Notes under the pieces: generated by a model | What the model was told of the DNA's origin: nothing | Seen by the model: the letters and a program-made list of their open reading frames with translations, nothing else | The model's database searches: none | Made by a program: the position numbers and the translations under genes | From: Trichoplusia ni | Lineage: Eukaryota; Arthropoda; Insecta; Lepidoptera; Noctuidae | Reading direction: 5' to 3' | DNA length: 64,000 nt | Assembly (NCBI RefSeq): GCF_003590095.1 | Contig: NC_039493.1 | Location: 5,146,001-5,210,000 of the forward strand | In this document: positions 47,501-58,508 of the stretch, one piece after another | Layout of the letters: every line of letters begins with the position of its first letter | Numbering within the stretch: position 1 is the stretch's first letter

Positions 47501-50394
47501 TTGTATCTATCTCAGAAATACATCTAGAAGATAAGTTAACAGCGAACTATGTCATAAAAACAATTAAAATCCTCTGAACTCAACAGGTGACGAGTTACAA
47601 TCCAATCTTCTGCCCACGAAGTATATACCAACAATGTGGTTCTTCAGAGAGCATAACAGAATTGCACGACGGTTGGCAAAGATAAACCCTTGCTGGGATG
47701 ACGAAACACTTTTCCAGAAAGCAAGGCAGATCAGTATAGCGCAGTGGCAATATATCATCTACTATGAACTTATGCCAGAGATACTTGGTAAAAAAACTCA
47801 ATTATATGTAAGACAAAAAGAAAGACAATAGATAGAATTGCAAAAACTAAAGCTCTGGTCTACTTCAGTGGCCAAAAACCATTGGTATCACTAGTTTTTA
47901 CTGCTCTTCGTAGTTTACTTAACGTAGCTGCATGCAATTCAATATTTAAAACAAGTCCCACAATCAATAAAGCGACAATTTGAGATTCCAGGTCGGCAAT
48001 ATTCATTAGAAAAAGGTATAATATACCAAACTGACGGCTACGTTAATGACTTTGATCCTCAACAAGAGCCAGGAGTGATACGGGAGTACATTGTCGGCAC
48101 CCGGTGGTTCCATACGTTCCAACCTGAAAAAATGGAGTAAGCTTTCCATGATTTTATTTTGCACTCGTAAACAATTATTTTTGCTTATCTAAACTTGTTA
48201 ATGCCCCTCATAAAAGAAAGTATAAATATAACTAAGTAAAAAAAATGCAATGATACCTTTACTGACGCTACTACCCTATCTTTTTAAACTTAACACCAGC
48301 AAAGTTGAATACTTAGGAGTTTCAGGAATAAATGTTTTGTATAACAGATTTTCATGGCAAATCCATTTTATCGTTTTATAATTACTCCCTAAAGAAAGTG
48401 TTAATCTGATTATAACGCAAATGTTATTCTTCCATATCAGTTATTATCACAATGGCGAGTACCGGGGGTCAGTAGCAATAGCTGACTTTCTATTAAGGAG
48501 TTCGCTCCTGGCTGACAACTCTACTGAGCTTGAGCTGACAGAGGGACACTTAATTCAACCAGCTAATGAGTTTGATCAGATCATAACTAATGATGTAATT
48601 ATTCTAATTTAAAAATATATTTCACAGTGCACATAAATTTTGCTCTAATTAAGATCCTAAACACCTAAAACATTGTTATGCATGTTATTATTAAAGTAAA
48701 AAAAGGACATCATTTACTGGTATTTTTTTTTATTTCACTACAGATGGCGGAACGTGTATTTGGCCCATGGCAAGTAGCTGCAGACTTGAGCGCGATTGAC
48801 ATAATGCGAGGCCGCGACGCCGGTTTTCCACCATACAACGAGTATCGAAAGTTTTGTGGACTGAAGCCCGCCAAGAAGTGGGAGGACCTCTACGATACCA
48901 TTAATAAAGATGTAAGTGTTTGTTGTAATACAGGGCTGTTTACTACAATAGGTTTATTTTTATAGTCGATAGGTTCTTTTTTCCACGATTTTACAGAGTT
49001 TATTTTAAAATTTATTCAACAAAAATACTTATTCATAGATGTACTCCATGCACATGTGCTTAAAAAGACGAGCTATAGTTAAAAAAATGTTGTATTGAGA
49101 GCAAATATGTCATCAACACAACCCTTAATACTTTTGACCTAGATAACTGGTTTTGTCAATGGTGGACTGAAAGCTATTCCAATTTTGGAATAGAGTCAAC
49201 GTTACACGCCGTGTTGTGCTTTGTCACGTTTCCTTAAATGCTTTGATATTATTTTAAATGTTTGGCCCTGTAGGTGTATGTATATTTAAGGAATATACTT
49301 CAACTACGGCGCACTTGTGAGTCAGCGTTGTAAAAGTCATAGGTGTATAGTTAGATATTTTGCCTAACATAACCACCCTAATCCTGTAATTCTAGATAGT
49401 GGAGACCCTCAGTCGTTTTTACGAAGACGTAGACGACATGGAGCTGATGGTAGCCATCTACGTGGAGCGTCTCGTCCCAGGCACATTCGTAGGCCCTACT
49501 CTGCACTGCATCATGGTGCATAACTTGCTGCTCTGGAGAAAGTCTGACAAGTTCTTCTTTGAACATGGCGGCTTCCCAGCTGCTTTGACAATCCGTAAGC
49601 TATCTATATTTGTATGATTATTCGAAAATGCAAACATGTCATTTCTCACTTTTCAAAACTTCTTCATTCATCGCCGAATATACGTGTATATGTCATTTCA
49701 TAGCCCAAGTTCAGAAAATAGTTAACCTTAGTAGGAACCTCCTACATTCTCGTTTGGGTACCTGAACTGGTGTCATCGGTCTATCAATACTAATTACTTA
49801 GGCATATCAAATTCCAATATCATACAACAGTGTTCAGCTAACCAGGATCGAATTTAATTTTTTGTAGCCCAACTAACAGAAATTCGGAAGACAAGCATAG
49901 CACGCGTGATATGCGACAATGGAGTTAACGTCAAGAAAATACAACCAGCTGCGTTTTTCAGACAAGGACCGTGGTAAGAATATTTTTTGTACAATGCAAC
50001 AAATAGGTAAAGATTTTCTGTCTATTGTGTAAGAAAAATGTTTTAATTACCGTTTTCCTAAAATCGTACGTAAATTATTTTTACCAAATATGATAACGGG
50101 CCAATAAGAAGTCTGAATTGAGTTTGTTGTAATATTTGTATTTGTGAAGCCGGGACGAGGATCATACAAATTTGGTATACGTTATTTTTCATTTTGTATT
50201 ACCTATTTTGACTTTTGGATTTTGAACGGCACTTTGATTTAGCCGACTAATTTTTATTTTAAATTTACAGGAACTTTCCAATACCATGTCATGAAATAAA
50301 AGGTATAAACCTAAATAAATGGAGAGACAGATCGTGTCTAAGAGAGCAGAGAATGTCGTTTAAAATGAATGAGTTTCAAAAAAATAAGGAATAA
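44504..50394 (+). CDS. Peroxidase-like gene C: secreted animal heme-peroxidase-fold protein without distal heme residues
   Basis: Coding exons: 44504-44670, 44892-45031, 46298-46462, 46756-46946, 47235-47424, 47587-47787, 47992-48136, 48441-48594, 48744-48911, 49396-49594, 49868-49973, 50271-50394. They give 649 aa. A signal peptide covers residues 1-18, and only about 11 residues separate it from VIYDSYFGEPI, so the long acidic linker of A and B is absent. The distal motif is Q144-V-T-V147-G148-V. The Arg motif reads GDELQSN (285-291). REHNR, His392 in TRWFHT and RGRD (473-476) are kept. The C-terminus carries a charged tail of about 15 residues not seen in A or B. It is more diverged from A and B than they are from each other. 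No leader intron is obvious; an AT-rich TATA-like run lies about 30 bases before the ATG. Confidence 0.9.
45130..45205 (+). repeat. Dispersed repeat fragment in gene C intron 2
   Basis: CATTCGAGAGCTATGATGCC, ACAGACATACAAAGAG and AAACTTGTAACACC match the family also seen near 63750-63850. Confidence 0.5.
45299..45559 (+). repeat. Dispersed repeat in gene C intron 2
   Basis: The block starts TTAGGCCAGTGCCTAGGGGC, has an internal duplication of CTATGAC(C/T)AGGGGCCCA, and ends GATCCGGCCCTGCTAG. It is non-coding and much richer in GC than the intron around it. Confidence 0.5.
45822..46106 (+). mobile_element. SINE/LINE-tail repeat in gene C intron 2
   Basis: It begins ACTAGCTGTTGCCCGCGACT and includes CCTCGATGAATGG and AGTAGTTCCTGAGATTATCG. 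It then has an AAAC microsatellite (46033-46057) and a TATATTAGTATAGAT end. I recognise this as a common insect retroelement 3' end. Confidence 0.65.
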
Positions 50395-50721
50395 AAAGTA
50401 AGTCATTGCAAGTAAACAATTTGGAACCAATACTTTTATTTAAAATACTTAATATCAGGCATTATAATTAATGATAAAGTGTTTTTATAATGATAAAGTC
50501 GTTAACCATTTTTATGCATGTATGTACAAAAAACAGCTTTGGTAAATAATCCAATTATAGGCCAAAATAATCCTTCAAGGCGAATGAACTAACTATTCCG
50601 ATACTTATGTTAGTATCAAGGCCAAATAGACGGTAGAAACATGGGAGGAAGATAATTTATCAATCCTAATCGACTCGAACAAGTTTTTATATGCATTAAA
50701 AACCAGTTCTTGCTTACGAAA

Positions 50722-50753
50722 CATATAATATAAGTAAGGATTCTCAGTACAAA
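50722..50753 (+). promoter_or_regulatory. Promoter region of small peptide gene 1
   Basis: An ATATAATATAA run (50723-50733) is followed by TCAGTACAAA (50744-50753). TCAGT matches the arthropod initiator, and CAGTACAAA recurs at 51898-51906 before peptide gene 2. The spacing from the TATA-like run is a little short (about 22 bases). Confidence 0.4.
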
Positions 50754-50789
50754 ATTATTCCATTCGGATCTTTGAGGAAAACGGTCAAC

Positions 50790-51020
50790 ATGAAATATTT
50801 TACGTTTGCTGTAGTTTGCATTGCTATATCAATATTAGTAACTGAAAACCAATGCTTCCCGCAACAAGTTGAAGTGTCAACATATCAGGTTCGAGTAGAC
50901 GAAGTTACAGAGACGCAAGACTATCAGGGGACAGAAGATGAAGTGTTAGAATCTGTATTAAATGCAGGTTGTCCCGAAGACAAAGTAAGAGTTGGCGAAG
51001 TTTGCACAGCGGAACAATAA
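50790..51020 (+). CDS. Small secreted peptide 1 with C-terminal two-cysteine loop (76 aa)
   Basis: This is a single-exon gene. It has a signal peptide of about 22 residues starting MKYFTFAVV, an acidic middle rich in E, V and Q, and a C-terminal AGCPEDKVRVGEVC segment followed by four residues. The two cysteines of the mature part are separated by ten residues and would form one small disulfide loop. It lies 395 bases after gene C on the same strand. A paralogue follows at 51971. The ATG has an AACA context and follows TATA-like and initiator-like motifs. AATAAA occurs at 51016 (overlapping the stop) and at 51052. I do not recognise a named family. A secreted signalling, seminal, venom-like or defence peptide are all open options. 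Confidence 0.7.
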   Translation: MKYFTFAVVCIAISILVTENQCFPQQVEVSTYQVRVDEVTETQDYQGTEDEVLESVLNAGCPEDKVRVGEVCTAEQ

Positions 51021-51059
51021 AAGAGGAATTTCATTTTTCTGTAAGAATAACAATAAAAA

Positions 51060-51855
51060 ATATAATTGGTCGCATCAATATTCGAAAGCGTGTGTTTACA
51101 CAATACAAATACTTTTGTTGCCATTGGATGGGATTAAATCTTTGACACTGAAAAGTTGTTTCAAGAGTTCGACATGGTTTAAATTGTGTGTAACTTGTAA
51201 AATTGTGTCCATTTTAAGGACAAAAAAGAACCCACACGAGCACGTATAAGAAAAATGATACTTTGATTATAGTTCGTTTGTTTATATTAAGCTAAGCATT
51301 TCAATTACTATCCTTCCAACTAACGTCAACGTTATAATAGTGGGTTCGTTATTACAATAGTTTAAAAATCAGTTGCAATCAGTTAAAATAACCTGCAGTA
51401 TATTTTTCCATACAGTTTTTTGACGTATATTCTAACGCAAATCCATGGATTTTATGCAGGTAGGTGATGGGTTGCCGTCGCAGCAGGAAAGCGACTGAAG
51501 ATATCCATCCGATAGACCACCATCGTCTTCAACGTTCAAGTTCTTCAACCTCAGTAAATAAAATAAAATGAAAACAAAAAACATGGTTTTACTACCCCTT
51601 CTGTTTAATGTTTCCTATATAATATACAAGTAAGTGCCACTTTTGGGTTATAAACGTATCTAGTGTCCGACTTATTCAGACAATAAAAATAACTTACAAT
51701 ATCTGCTACAAGAAGAATAATTTCTTTAATGCTTTTAATAATACTTTAGTAGAACCTCAAGGTTACTAAGATCTAACTTATCTACAAGAGCATGTGATTT
51801 ATACAATCATAAAAAAGCTCAAGGTTAATAACTGTTTAAGAGCCATAAACATGGC
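51060..51855. other. Intergenic, peptide genes 1-2
   Basis: AT-rich DNA. A segment at 51430-51570 is less AT-rich, contains AATCCATGGATT and ends in an AATAAAATAAAATG run, possibly an old retroelement tail. No coding frame has a motif. Confidence 0.5.
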
Positions 51856-51897
51856 TACTTATAATTAACGCCTGCGGATAGCAGCAAAAACATAAAA

Positions 51898-51906
51898 CAG
51901 TACAAA
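51898..51906 (+). promoter_or_regulatory. Likely start region of small peptide gene 2
   Basis: CAGTACAAA is identical to the word at 50745-50753. A TATAATTAA run lies 38 bases upstream at 51860. Confidence 0.35.
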
Positions 51907-51970
51907 CGAAGATTATTTTGTCGTGAACTATCTGCGAGAACAGTCGTTACATTGCAATTATACTTCTAAA

Positions 51971-52168
51971 ATGAAGTACGAAGTTTTCTTGATTTGTATT
52001 GTATTGTTTGTATCCACGGATTGCAAGGCGAGTGGTTACGAGAGTTCAGCGCCGCTGCAGGATAACGGATCAATAGACCCACAGCAGGGCCCCGTGTCGT
52101 CTGTATTCAATGGTGGTTGTCCGAAGGATACCGTTAAATTTAATGAAATGTGTGTAAAACCTCAATAA
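51971..52168 (+). CDS. Small secreted peptide 2 with C-terminal two-cysteine loop (65 aa)
   Basis: This is a single-exon paralogue of the gene at 50790. The signal peptide starts MKYEVFLIC and ends near residue 20. The mature part is short, rich in S, Q, P and G, and ends GGCPKDTVKFNEMC plus four residues. The pattern C-P-x-D-x-V-(5 residues)-C, ending E-(V/M)-C, is shared with peptide 1 with the same spacing, while the middle has diverged strongly. This is what a conserved processed or folded C-terminal unit would show. It lies between peptide 1 and gene D, all on the plus strand. AATAAA overlaps the stop codon (52164-52169). The function is unknown to me. Confidence 0.7.
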   Translation: MKYEVFLICIVLFVSTDCKASGYESSAPLQDNGSIDPQQGPVSSVFNGGCPKDTVKFNEMCVKPQ

Positions 52169-52169
52169 A

Positions 52170-53185
52170 TTATTGTGATGAGTATTACAGTTATTATTCA
52201 TTTTTATTTTTGGTCTTGTAAACTCGGCTGTGAGTTTGAAATTGTTGAACAGTATTTTTCGTACGTTTACACTAAGAAGAGACAACGAAAAGACTTTTAG
52301 TAAAATTGAGTTATTTTTTTTATTTTCATCCCTCTTATTTTTACTTATACACTATAGGTATTGTTCACGATTAGAAAAGAAGACTATTCCTTTATAAAAC
52401 ACAAAAAAAACTTTTCCGTTTTTGAATGATTAGTGGGCAATTGACGATAATTTATTTAAAACTGATTGTTTCCGTTCGTTCAATAATGATGTAACTAACA
52501 ACGTACTGTATTGTTGTAATGAAGGTTTTTGTTCGACAAAAATAACGGAAGACAGTGATTACTGATTCGCAAACAGGTTGGTTTCACACGTTTACACTAT
52601 TATTTTGTTTTCTAAGCAGTTATTTAGACAACAATACTAATTTATTTGTTGTTGTATTCGTATTTCCTTATCATAAATTATGTTTATGTGTTCGCATTAA
52701 GTTGACACGGAGTATTTTCACTGACTGTTATTTTAGACACTGCAACCATTAATATTTTGTAGGACACTGGTTGGATATTATTAACTAACTGAAAAACGTA
52801 AAATTCGATCTTGTGAATTGATGCTAACGATCACATTAGAATTTTAATAATAATAATCTACGTTTTCAGCATAAAAATTCTGACACGTGACATTAAAGAT
52901 AGTGCCTACATAGTAAAACAAAATCATAAAAAGATTGTCTTGCTTTAACGGTGCATGAGACAGTCTGGTGACAAGTAGACGGTCAGACAGCGGACCCTCA
53001 TTCAATGGGGTTCTAATTTTTACCGTTTGGTTACGGAACCCTAAAATTTGAAAATCCGTAGCTTTGTGATTATTATGTTCTACACGACTCATAAATCTTG
53101 TGTAACGAACCTACTTACAGTTGTGTTTAACCTGAAGCCTGAAAACGCCTAATAAACAATTAAAACTCATTAGTTTTATTACGTG
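52170..53185. other. Intergenic, peptide gene 2 to gene D
   Basis: AT-rich DNA without a supportable gene. A repeat fragment lies at 52950-53050. Confidence 0.6.
52950..53050 (+). repeat. Dispersed lepidopteran repeat fragment
   Basis: GCATGAGACAGTCTGGTGAC, GACGGTCAGACAGCGGAC and GGTTACGGAACCCTAAAA mark the same family as 5215-5485. Confidence 0.6.
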
Positions 53186-53190
53186 AAGGG

Positions 53191-53250
53191 CATAAATAAG
53201 CAAATTGTTTCGCTGTAATGTATGTATAGAAATCTTGGCTGCCGACAGCA
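53191..53250 (+). promoter_or_regulatory. Possible gene D core promoter and leader
   Basis: CATAAATAAG at 53191-53200 is TATA-like and would place the start near 53222. A three-codon upstream frame (ATG 53218, stop 53227) may lie just outside or inside the leader. Confidence 0.35.
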
Positions 53251-56200
53251 ATGATCGTTAAATTCGGGCTTTATCTTTTTCTTTTTCAATTTGTGGTATC
53301 CCAAGTGATCTATGATGCTTATTTTGGTAAACCAATAAAAGATGACAGGAATAAACAACTGCAATCGTTGAATTTAACCGGGTAAGTATTATTTTTTGTA
53401 AGCATATGATATGTTAATCATCACCGGCGAAAATATGGAAAAAAAATCATATTCACTTTTGTCATTTTCTTAACACCTAACAACCAAATACCGTTTTTTT
53501 CACAAAGATGCATTTGCGCATTTGTAATATTGAACCAGGTAAGCCGAATCGCCACATTCCGATTATGAGCATATAAAATACATCTTTGATGTCAACCACC
53601 CCATTAGTGACATTTACTTGACAATACTATTTACCACCAGCCCATGCACAATAAAAGTGGAACCATGCCAGAAGGAAGAGGGGCGTCGTATCGATGGCAC
53701 GTGCACCAACCCCAAGTACCCGTCCCGCGGAGGTTCGCCCACGCCGCTTCTGAGGATGAGGCCTGCCAAGTTCGGCCTTGGTAAGATACTATCAACGACA
53801 ATTTACTATATGAATTACAAAATAATACCTAAACTTGTCATATGTCATAATTCCGTACACCTTCCAATATTTTAAGAGGCCATGGACACATTTCTAGAAC
53901 TAAAGAGTCCAATTAAGACCCACGAATCATTTCAGTATTTTATAAACAAATTTAATTTAAAAATAATGCTTATCATGCACTCCATGATCACATTGCAGGT
54001 AACACTTTGCGACCAGCCATGAACGGCTCGGAGCTGCCGTCGTCTCGCCTACTCCGCACCAAGATCCTTAGTGACGGTTTTCCAGAAGACCACGAGTTTA
54101 ACACCTTGGCCACTCACGTGTTCGTCTTTTCCACCGTCGACGTTGCAGATTTGACAGTTTTGCGTAAGTCAAAGAATTTTTGGACATAGATAAGTGCTAA
54201 AAAATACTTTCTTGAAACTAAAAGGCAGAGAAAGAGAAAGACACTTTACAGATGATTAAATCATGACATTATTATTACATTATTGATACAATCGACAGTT
54301 TCAATGAATAGTCAATAGGCATAGGTTTCACGCAATCATCGGTTCGTCATGACCGGTTCTATATAGCAACTTTCGATAAAATGGCGTGAGTGGTTCAGTG
54401 CATTAACATTTATAGAAAAAAGTTACTCTTGGTAATCTTATATTGTTAAAGTAATTAAATACTATATTCAAGGGCGAAAGGTTGTAAATCATCTCTTAAA
54501 TTTTAAATCACTCCATACACAATGAATGGAATTTCTCGCTTAAGGTGTGTCGCTGCTAAGATTTTTTTTGTGTTGTCAGTTCGTTACGCTGTGGTCAGTG
54601 ACTGCTGCCTCGGCAACCGACCCAACCGAGTCAACCCCTTGTGCATCCCTATCCCCGTGACTCAAGACGACCCTTACCTTCGAAGAACTGGAATAAGGTG
54701 TATGAACCTCACGAGATTCTCAACCTATCAGGAAATGGGCTGCATTCCTAATAGCCTTCCGGCTGAACGAGTAAGATACCAATTGCATTTAAATAACTTT
54801 GATCTAAGCACATTTTTTTAAAAATTGGGCACCTTAGACAACATTAATTATGACACTTAAAGATGTCAGTCTGTTTGCTAAATATGCTTTCGAAAGTTTT
54901 AAATTAAAGAAAATAACAAATATGTATGCCAGACGCCATGCCGGTTTTATTCCTGGTTAAGATAAAAAGGGTGTTTTTAATGGGCTGATGATGATCACAA
55001 AAAAATATTACCATGCAAAGTGTTATCAGAATATCAAATATCTCTTACAGTACAACCTCCCAACACCGGTACAAGACTTGTCAATAGTGTACGGATACTC
55101 GGATCTTCGGGAGAGGCAGATTAGGACATACCAGGGAGGCCTGCTCAAGTCTGAGATGAAAGATGGCGTGGAACGTCCACCAGGGACCTCCGCCATCTGC
55201 ATCAACAACAGGAGGCCGGTAGAGAATGCGTGCTACGAGTTTGGTAAACAATTATTCTCAACAACTTATTATTAAAAATATTTAATGGTCTGTCACCATA
55301 AAATGCAATATATGTATTTATACATGTCTAGGTGACTTCTACGATGGGAATGTACTATCTGGAATATATTTGACGGCGATGTGGTTCTATCGAGAACATA
55401 ATCGACTGGCTCGCAAGTTGGCAATGATCAACCCTTGCTGGGATGACCAAGAACTGTTTGAAACTGCACGAAAAATCAATATTGCTCAGTGGCAGTATAT
55501 ACTTTACTACGAGTTAATGTCGGACATTTTAGGTAAGACTTTATTCCATAGTGATTTTTAAATTAGTTTAACTTTTAATTCAAAGCCGACTCGGCTCCTT
55601 CAAACACTAAATGTATTTAAAGCACTTACATTTTTAAGATAAAGTTCCAACCAGTTATCAAACTTGCATTTTTTGAAAAATAGGTCGTAAGAATGCAATA
55701 GAAACAGGCGTATTATACGAAACAAATGGATATGTTAACGATTTCGATGAGCGGCACAAACCAGGCGTGTACCACGAGTACCTGATCGGCACGCGGTGGT
55801 TCCACACCTTCCAAGATGGACGGACTGAGTGAGTAGATATCCTATCACATCACTAAGTGAACATTTGTAAAAAACCAACCTCGCAACACAGGTAGACAAA
55901 TTGAAGATTATTTATGATATGGTAACGTAAAATTAAAAAATTAGAGAGTACAGCCTTATGCATAGGAGAGAGATGAGGACGGAATAGCCAAAGGGCTATT
56001 CCGTCTAAATAGGCTAAGTTCCTAAACTAAAGCTTCTTATAACTCAGATGACATAACAATATACACACTTAAGATTTTTACTGACTAAAGGATAAACGAA
56101 GTTTAAAATCCACAAAGTACGAGTTTCGGTTATGTAATAACAAGACAGAGAGATATGATGTGTCATAATAATTCTAAGCACTTGTATAGAGTCATAAACA

Positions 56201-58391
56201 ACATAGTGAAAACATGTTTTATGTTAAACTGCTCATATTGTTAAAGGTTCTTTATCGGTCATTTACAATAATTCAATGGTCTTTTGTTTTCCTAACCTAC
56301 AAGAACACGTTTTAATTTTAGAGTACAATGCTTTTAATGGAATTTGATTACTAGTGGCTTTTATGTTCCCAGCCTATACAGCCGAAAGGGTAAATACCTT
56401 GGAACCCGAACCACAGTGGACGATGAGTTTAGAAGCGGGATCCTCGAGGTGAACAACACGGAGGCAGATCTTACACAGGGCGCCTTCAGGCAAAGAGCCG
56501 CTAAGTTTGACTACACGATTGAGCCTGATGTAAGTTCCTCATCGACGCGATGATATAGTTCCTGTTTGTTTGACAGCACAGATAGCCAATTGGTTGACGA
56601 CAATCCACGCGAATCGTGTCACGGGTTCGATCCCAGCTTTGAAAAAGCATTTGTGTGATCGATGAATGCTTGTTCTGAGTCTGGGTGTCGTTAGGTATAC
56701 CGACATAAAGATTTAATTCTTTAATTTAATCGTATTAAAAAAGAAAAGAAGAAGAAATTTCATTAAATTGCAAAACTGTATACCTTAAACCACACAAAAT
56801 TGCAGCTTGCAGAACGTGTCCTTGGAGAGCTCCAGTCAGCCTCAGACCTCAGTGCTATCGACATCATGAGAGGCCGTGACCAAGGACTACCTCCTTATAA
56901 CGAGTACAGGAAGATTTGCGGGATGCCCGTCGCTCACAAGTTTAAAGATTTCGAAGACGCCATATATGCTGATGTATGTTTCAGATCATTTTTATCCCTA
57001 CTACCAGGCCGTCAAATTTCCAAAAAAAATAATGATGACAGTATTATAGTTACTAAAACTTAAAAAAAATTAAAAAGTAGTATTGATAACTTGTTTCCTA
57101 CACTCGCTTCTCATAAAACACAAGTCATTATCATATCATATGATCAGAAACTAATGAAGCATACCTTGAAAATAATGAGGCAGGCACTTATTTATATCCA
57201 AGGTACAGCTATATAAGTATAGCGTAATGAATTCAACAAATGCAGTGACGTATTTGTGTTACAGAAAGTGGAACAACTCCGTCGTATATATGACGACGAG
57301 GTGGATGACATGGAGCTGATGGTGGCAATCTACAGCGAGCGGCTGCTGCACGGGGCCTGGGTGGGACCTACGCTCTTCTGTATCATGGTGGAAAACCTTG
57401 TCAATTGGAGAAAGTCCGATCGATTCTTTTTCGAACACGGAGACACGCATGCGGCGTTGACATTACGTAATTTATTTTTATACATTTAAATAAATTATTT
57501 TTATCAAGTTCATACTTAAAATAAGCTGTACAAATAATTTGCTTAGTACTCAAAATACGTATGAAATATGTATCAACCTGTTTTGTTGCTACCTACTTTA
57601 AATTTTACATTCATTGGTCGTGTATTATTTTGGAATCACTGTCGAAGAATATAAGATTAAATTAGTTTGTAGGATTATTATTTCCATAAAGTGTGAAACC
57701 ACCAAACCCAGGCTCACAGTTTTGATTTTAATAGTAACTATCGGGAGAATGATTCATTATTAAATGACGAAACTAGTCGGGCTATCCCGATAAATACGCG
57801 TGAGTAAACCGTTACATCATTAAATAATCACAGTTTTAATGTTTTACTTTTTTCAGCTCAATTAAACGAAGTGAGGCAGGCAAGCATGGCCCGAATACTG
57901 TGCGACAACGGTGATGGAGTCGAAAAAATACAGCCTAAAGCAATGCTTAACGTTAGTAAAAAGTAAGTTAACAAAAATTCCAAATCAATTAAGATCATTT
58001 TAATTAATGAAAAATAAATTTAAATCCATGTCTAAAAGTTTTATGTTCAAAGTACTGTTTTTACTTCTAAGTATTTACTTCATATTACAATCTATTTTAT
58101 TATCCTATTCTCTTTTCTCGTTATTAAATTTAATATGCTGACCAATTAAGAAAACGATCTTATTTTCCCACTAAGCTACGACCTAGAATTTTTTCAAAGG
58201 AAACTAAACAAGCGCCATTAACTTCCAGGAATAAAATAACGCCATGCGAGCATATACCCAGTATAGATCTTCAGAAATGGGTGGACCCCAAATGTTACGA
58301 AGGAAAGAAAAACCCCTACCTGCCTGAAGACTATTGGAGTACTGGATACAATGTACCCTGGAGTGGACAACTTTACGACTATAAGAAGTAA
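53251..58391 (+). CDS. Peroxidase-like gene D: most diverged secreted peroxidase-fold protein of the array, with Tyr-rich tail
   Basis: Coding exons: 53251-53381, 53641-53780, 53999-54163, 54580-54770, 55051-55243, 55332-55532, 55684-55828, 56373-56529, 56806-56973, 57265-57466, 57857-57962, 58229-58391. They give 653 aa with the same 12-exon phase pattern as A to C. The signal peptide (about 17 residues) runs directly into VIYDAYFGKPI, with no linker. The distal motif has lost even the Gln: F132-V-F-S135-T136-V. The Arg motif reads GDFYDGN (274-280). REHNR, His381 in TRWFHT and RGRDQG (463-468) are kept. The last 30 or so residues form a unique tail with six Tyr and two Trp. The poly(A) signal is at 58503. 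Confidence 0.9.
56575..56700 (+). mobile_element. tRNA-derived SINE in gene D intron 8
   Basis: A box-A-like TAGCCAATTGG (56583) and a box B GGTTCGATCCC (56624) are spaced as in a tRNA. They are followed by ATTTGTGTGATCGATGAATG and TTCTGAGTCTGGGTGTCG, which I recognise from moth SINEs. The RNA polymerase III boxes look intact, but the acceptor stem of a tRNA is absent. Confidence 0.75.
57757..57838 (+). repeat. Dispersed repeat in gene D intron 10
   Basis: GACGAAACTAGTCGGGCTAT and CCCGATAAATACGCGTGAGT match the copy at 7895-7998. Confidence 0.6.
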
Positions 58392-58502
58392 CAAATAATA
58401 TGAACGGATTTCGATTATTGTATGCACGCAACGGCACTACAATTGTTGGATTTTAAATTGTTTTGTTTTTGTTTAACTATATATTGTTAAAATAGCTCTG
58501 TG

Positions 58503-58508
58503 AATAAA
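58503..58508 (+). terminator. Gene D polyadenylation signal
   Basis: A canonical AATAAA lies 111 bases after the gene D stop codon. Confidence 0.6.

Noticed and set aside
56580..56660. Possible tRNA gene
   Set aside because: Boxes A and B are present but the acceptor stem does not pair, and the following sequence is that of a moth SINE.
24963..58391. The four peroxidase-like genes being pseudogenes
   Set aside because: All 48 coding exons keep frame, splice borders and phases, and the proteins keep signal peptides, cysteines and core motifs. Loss is confined to pocket residues.
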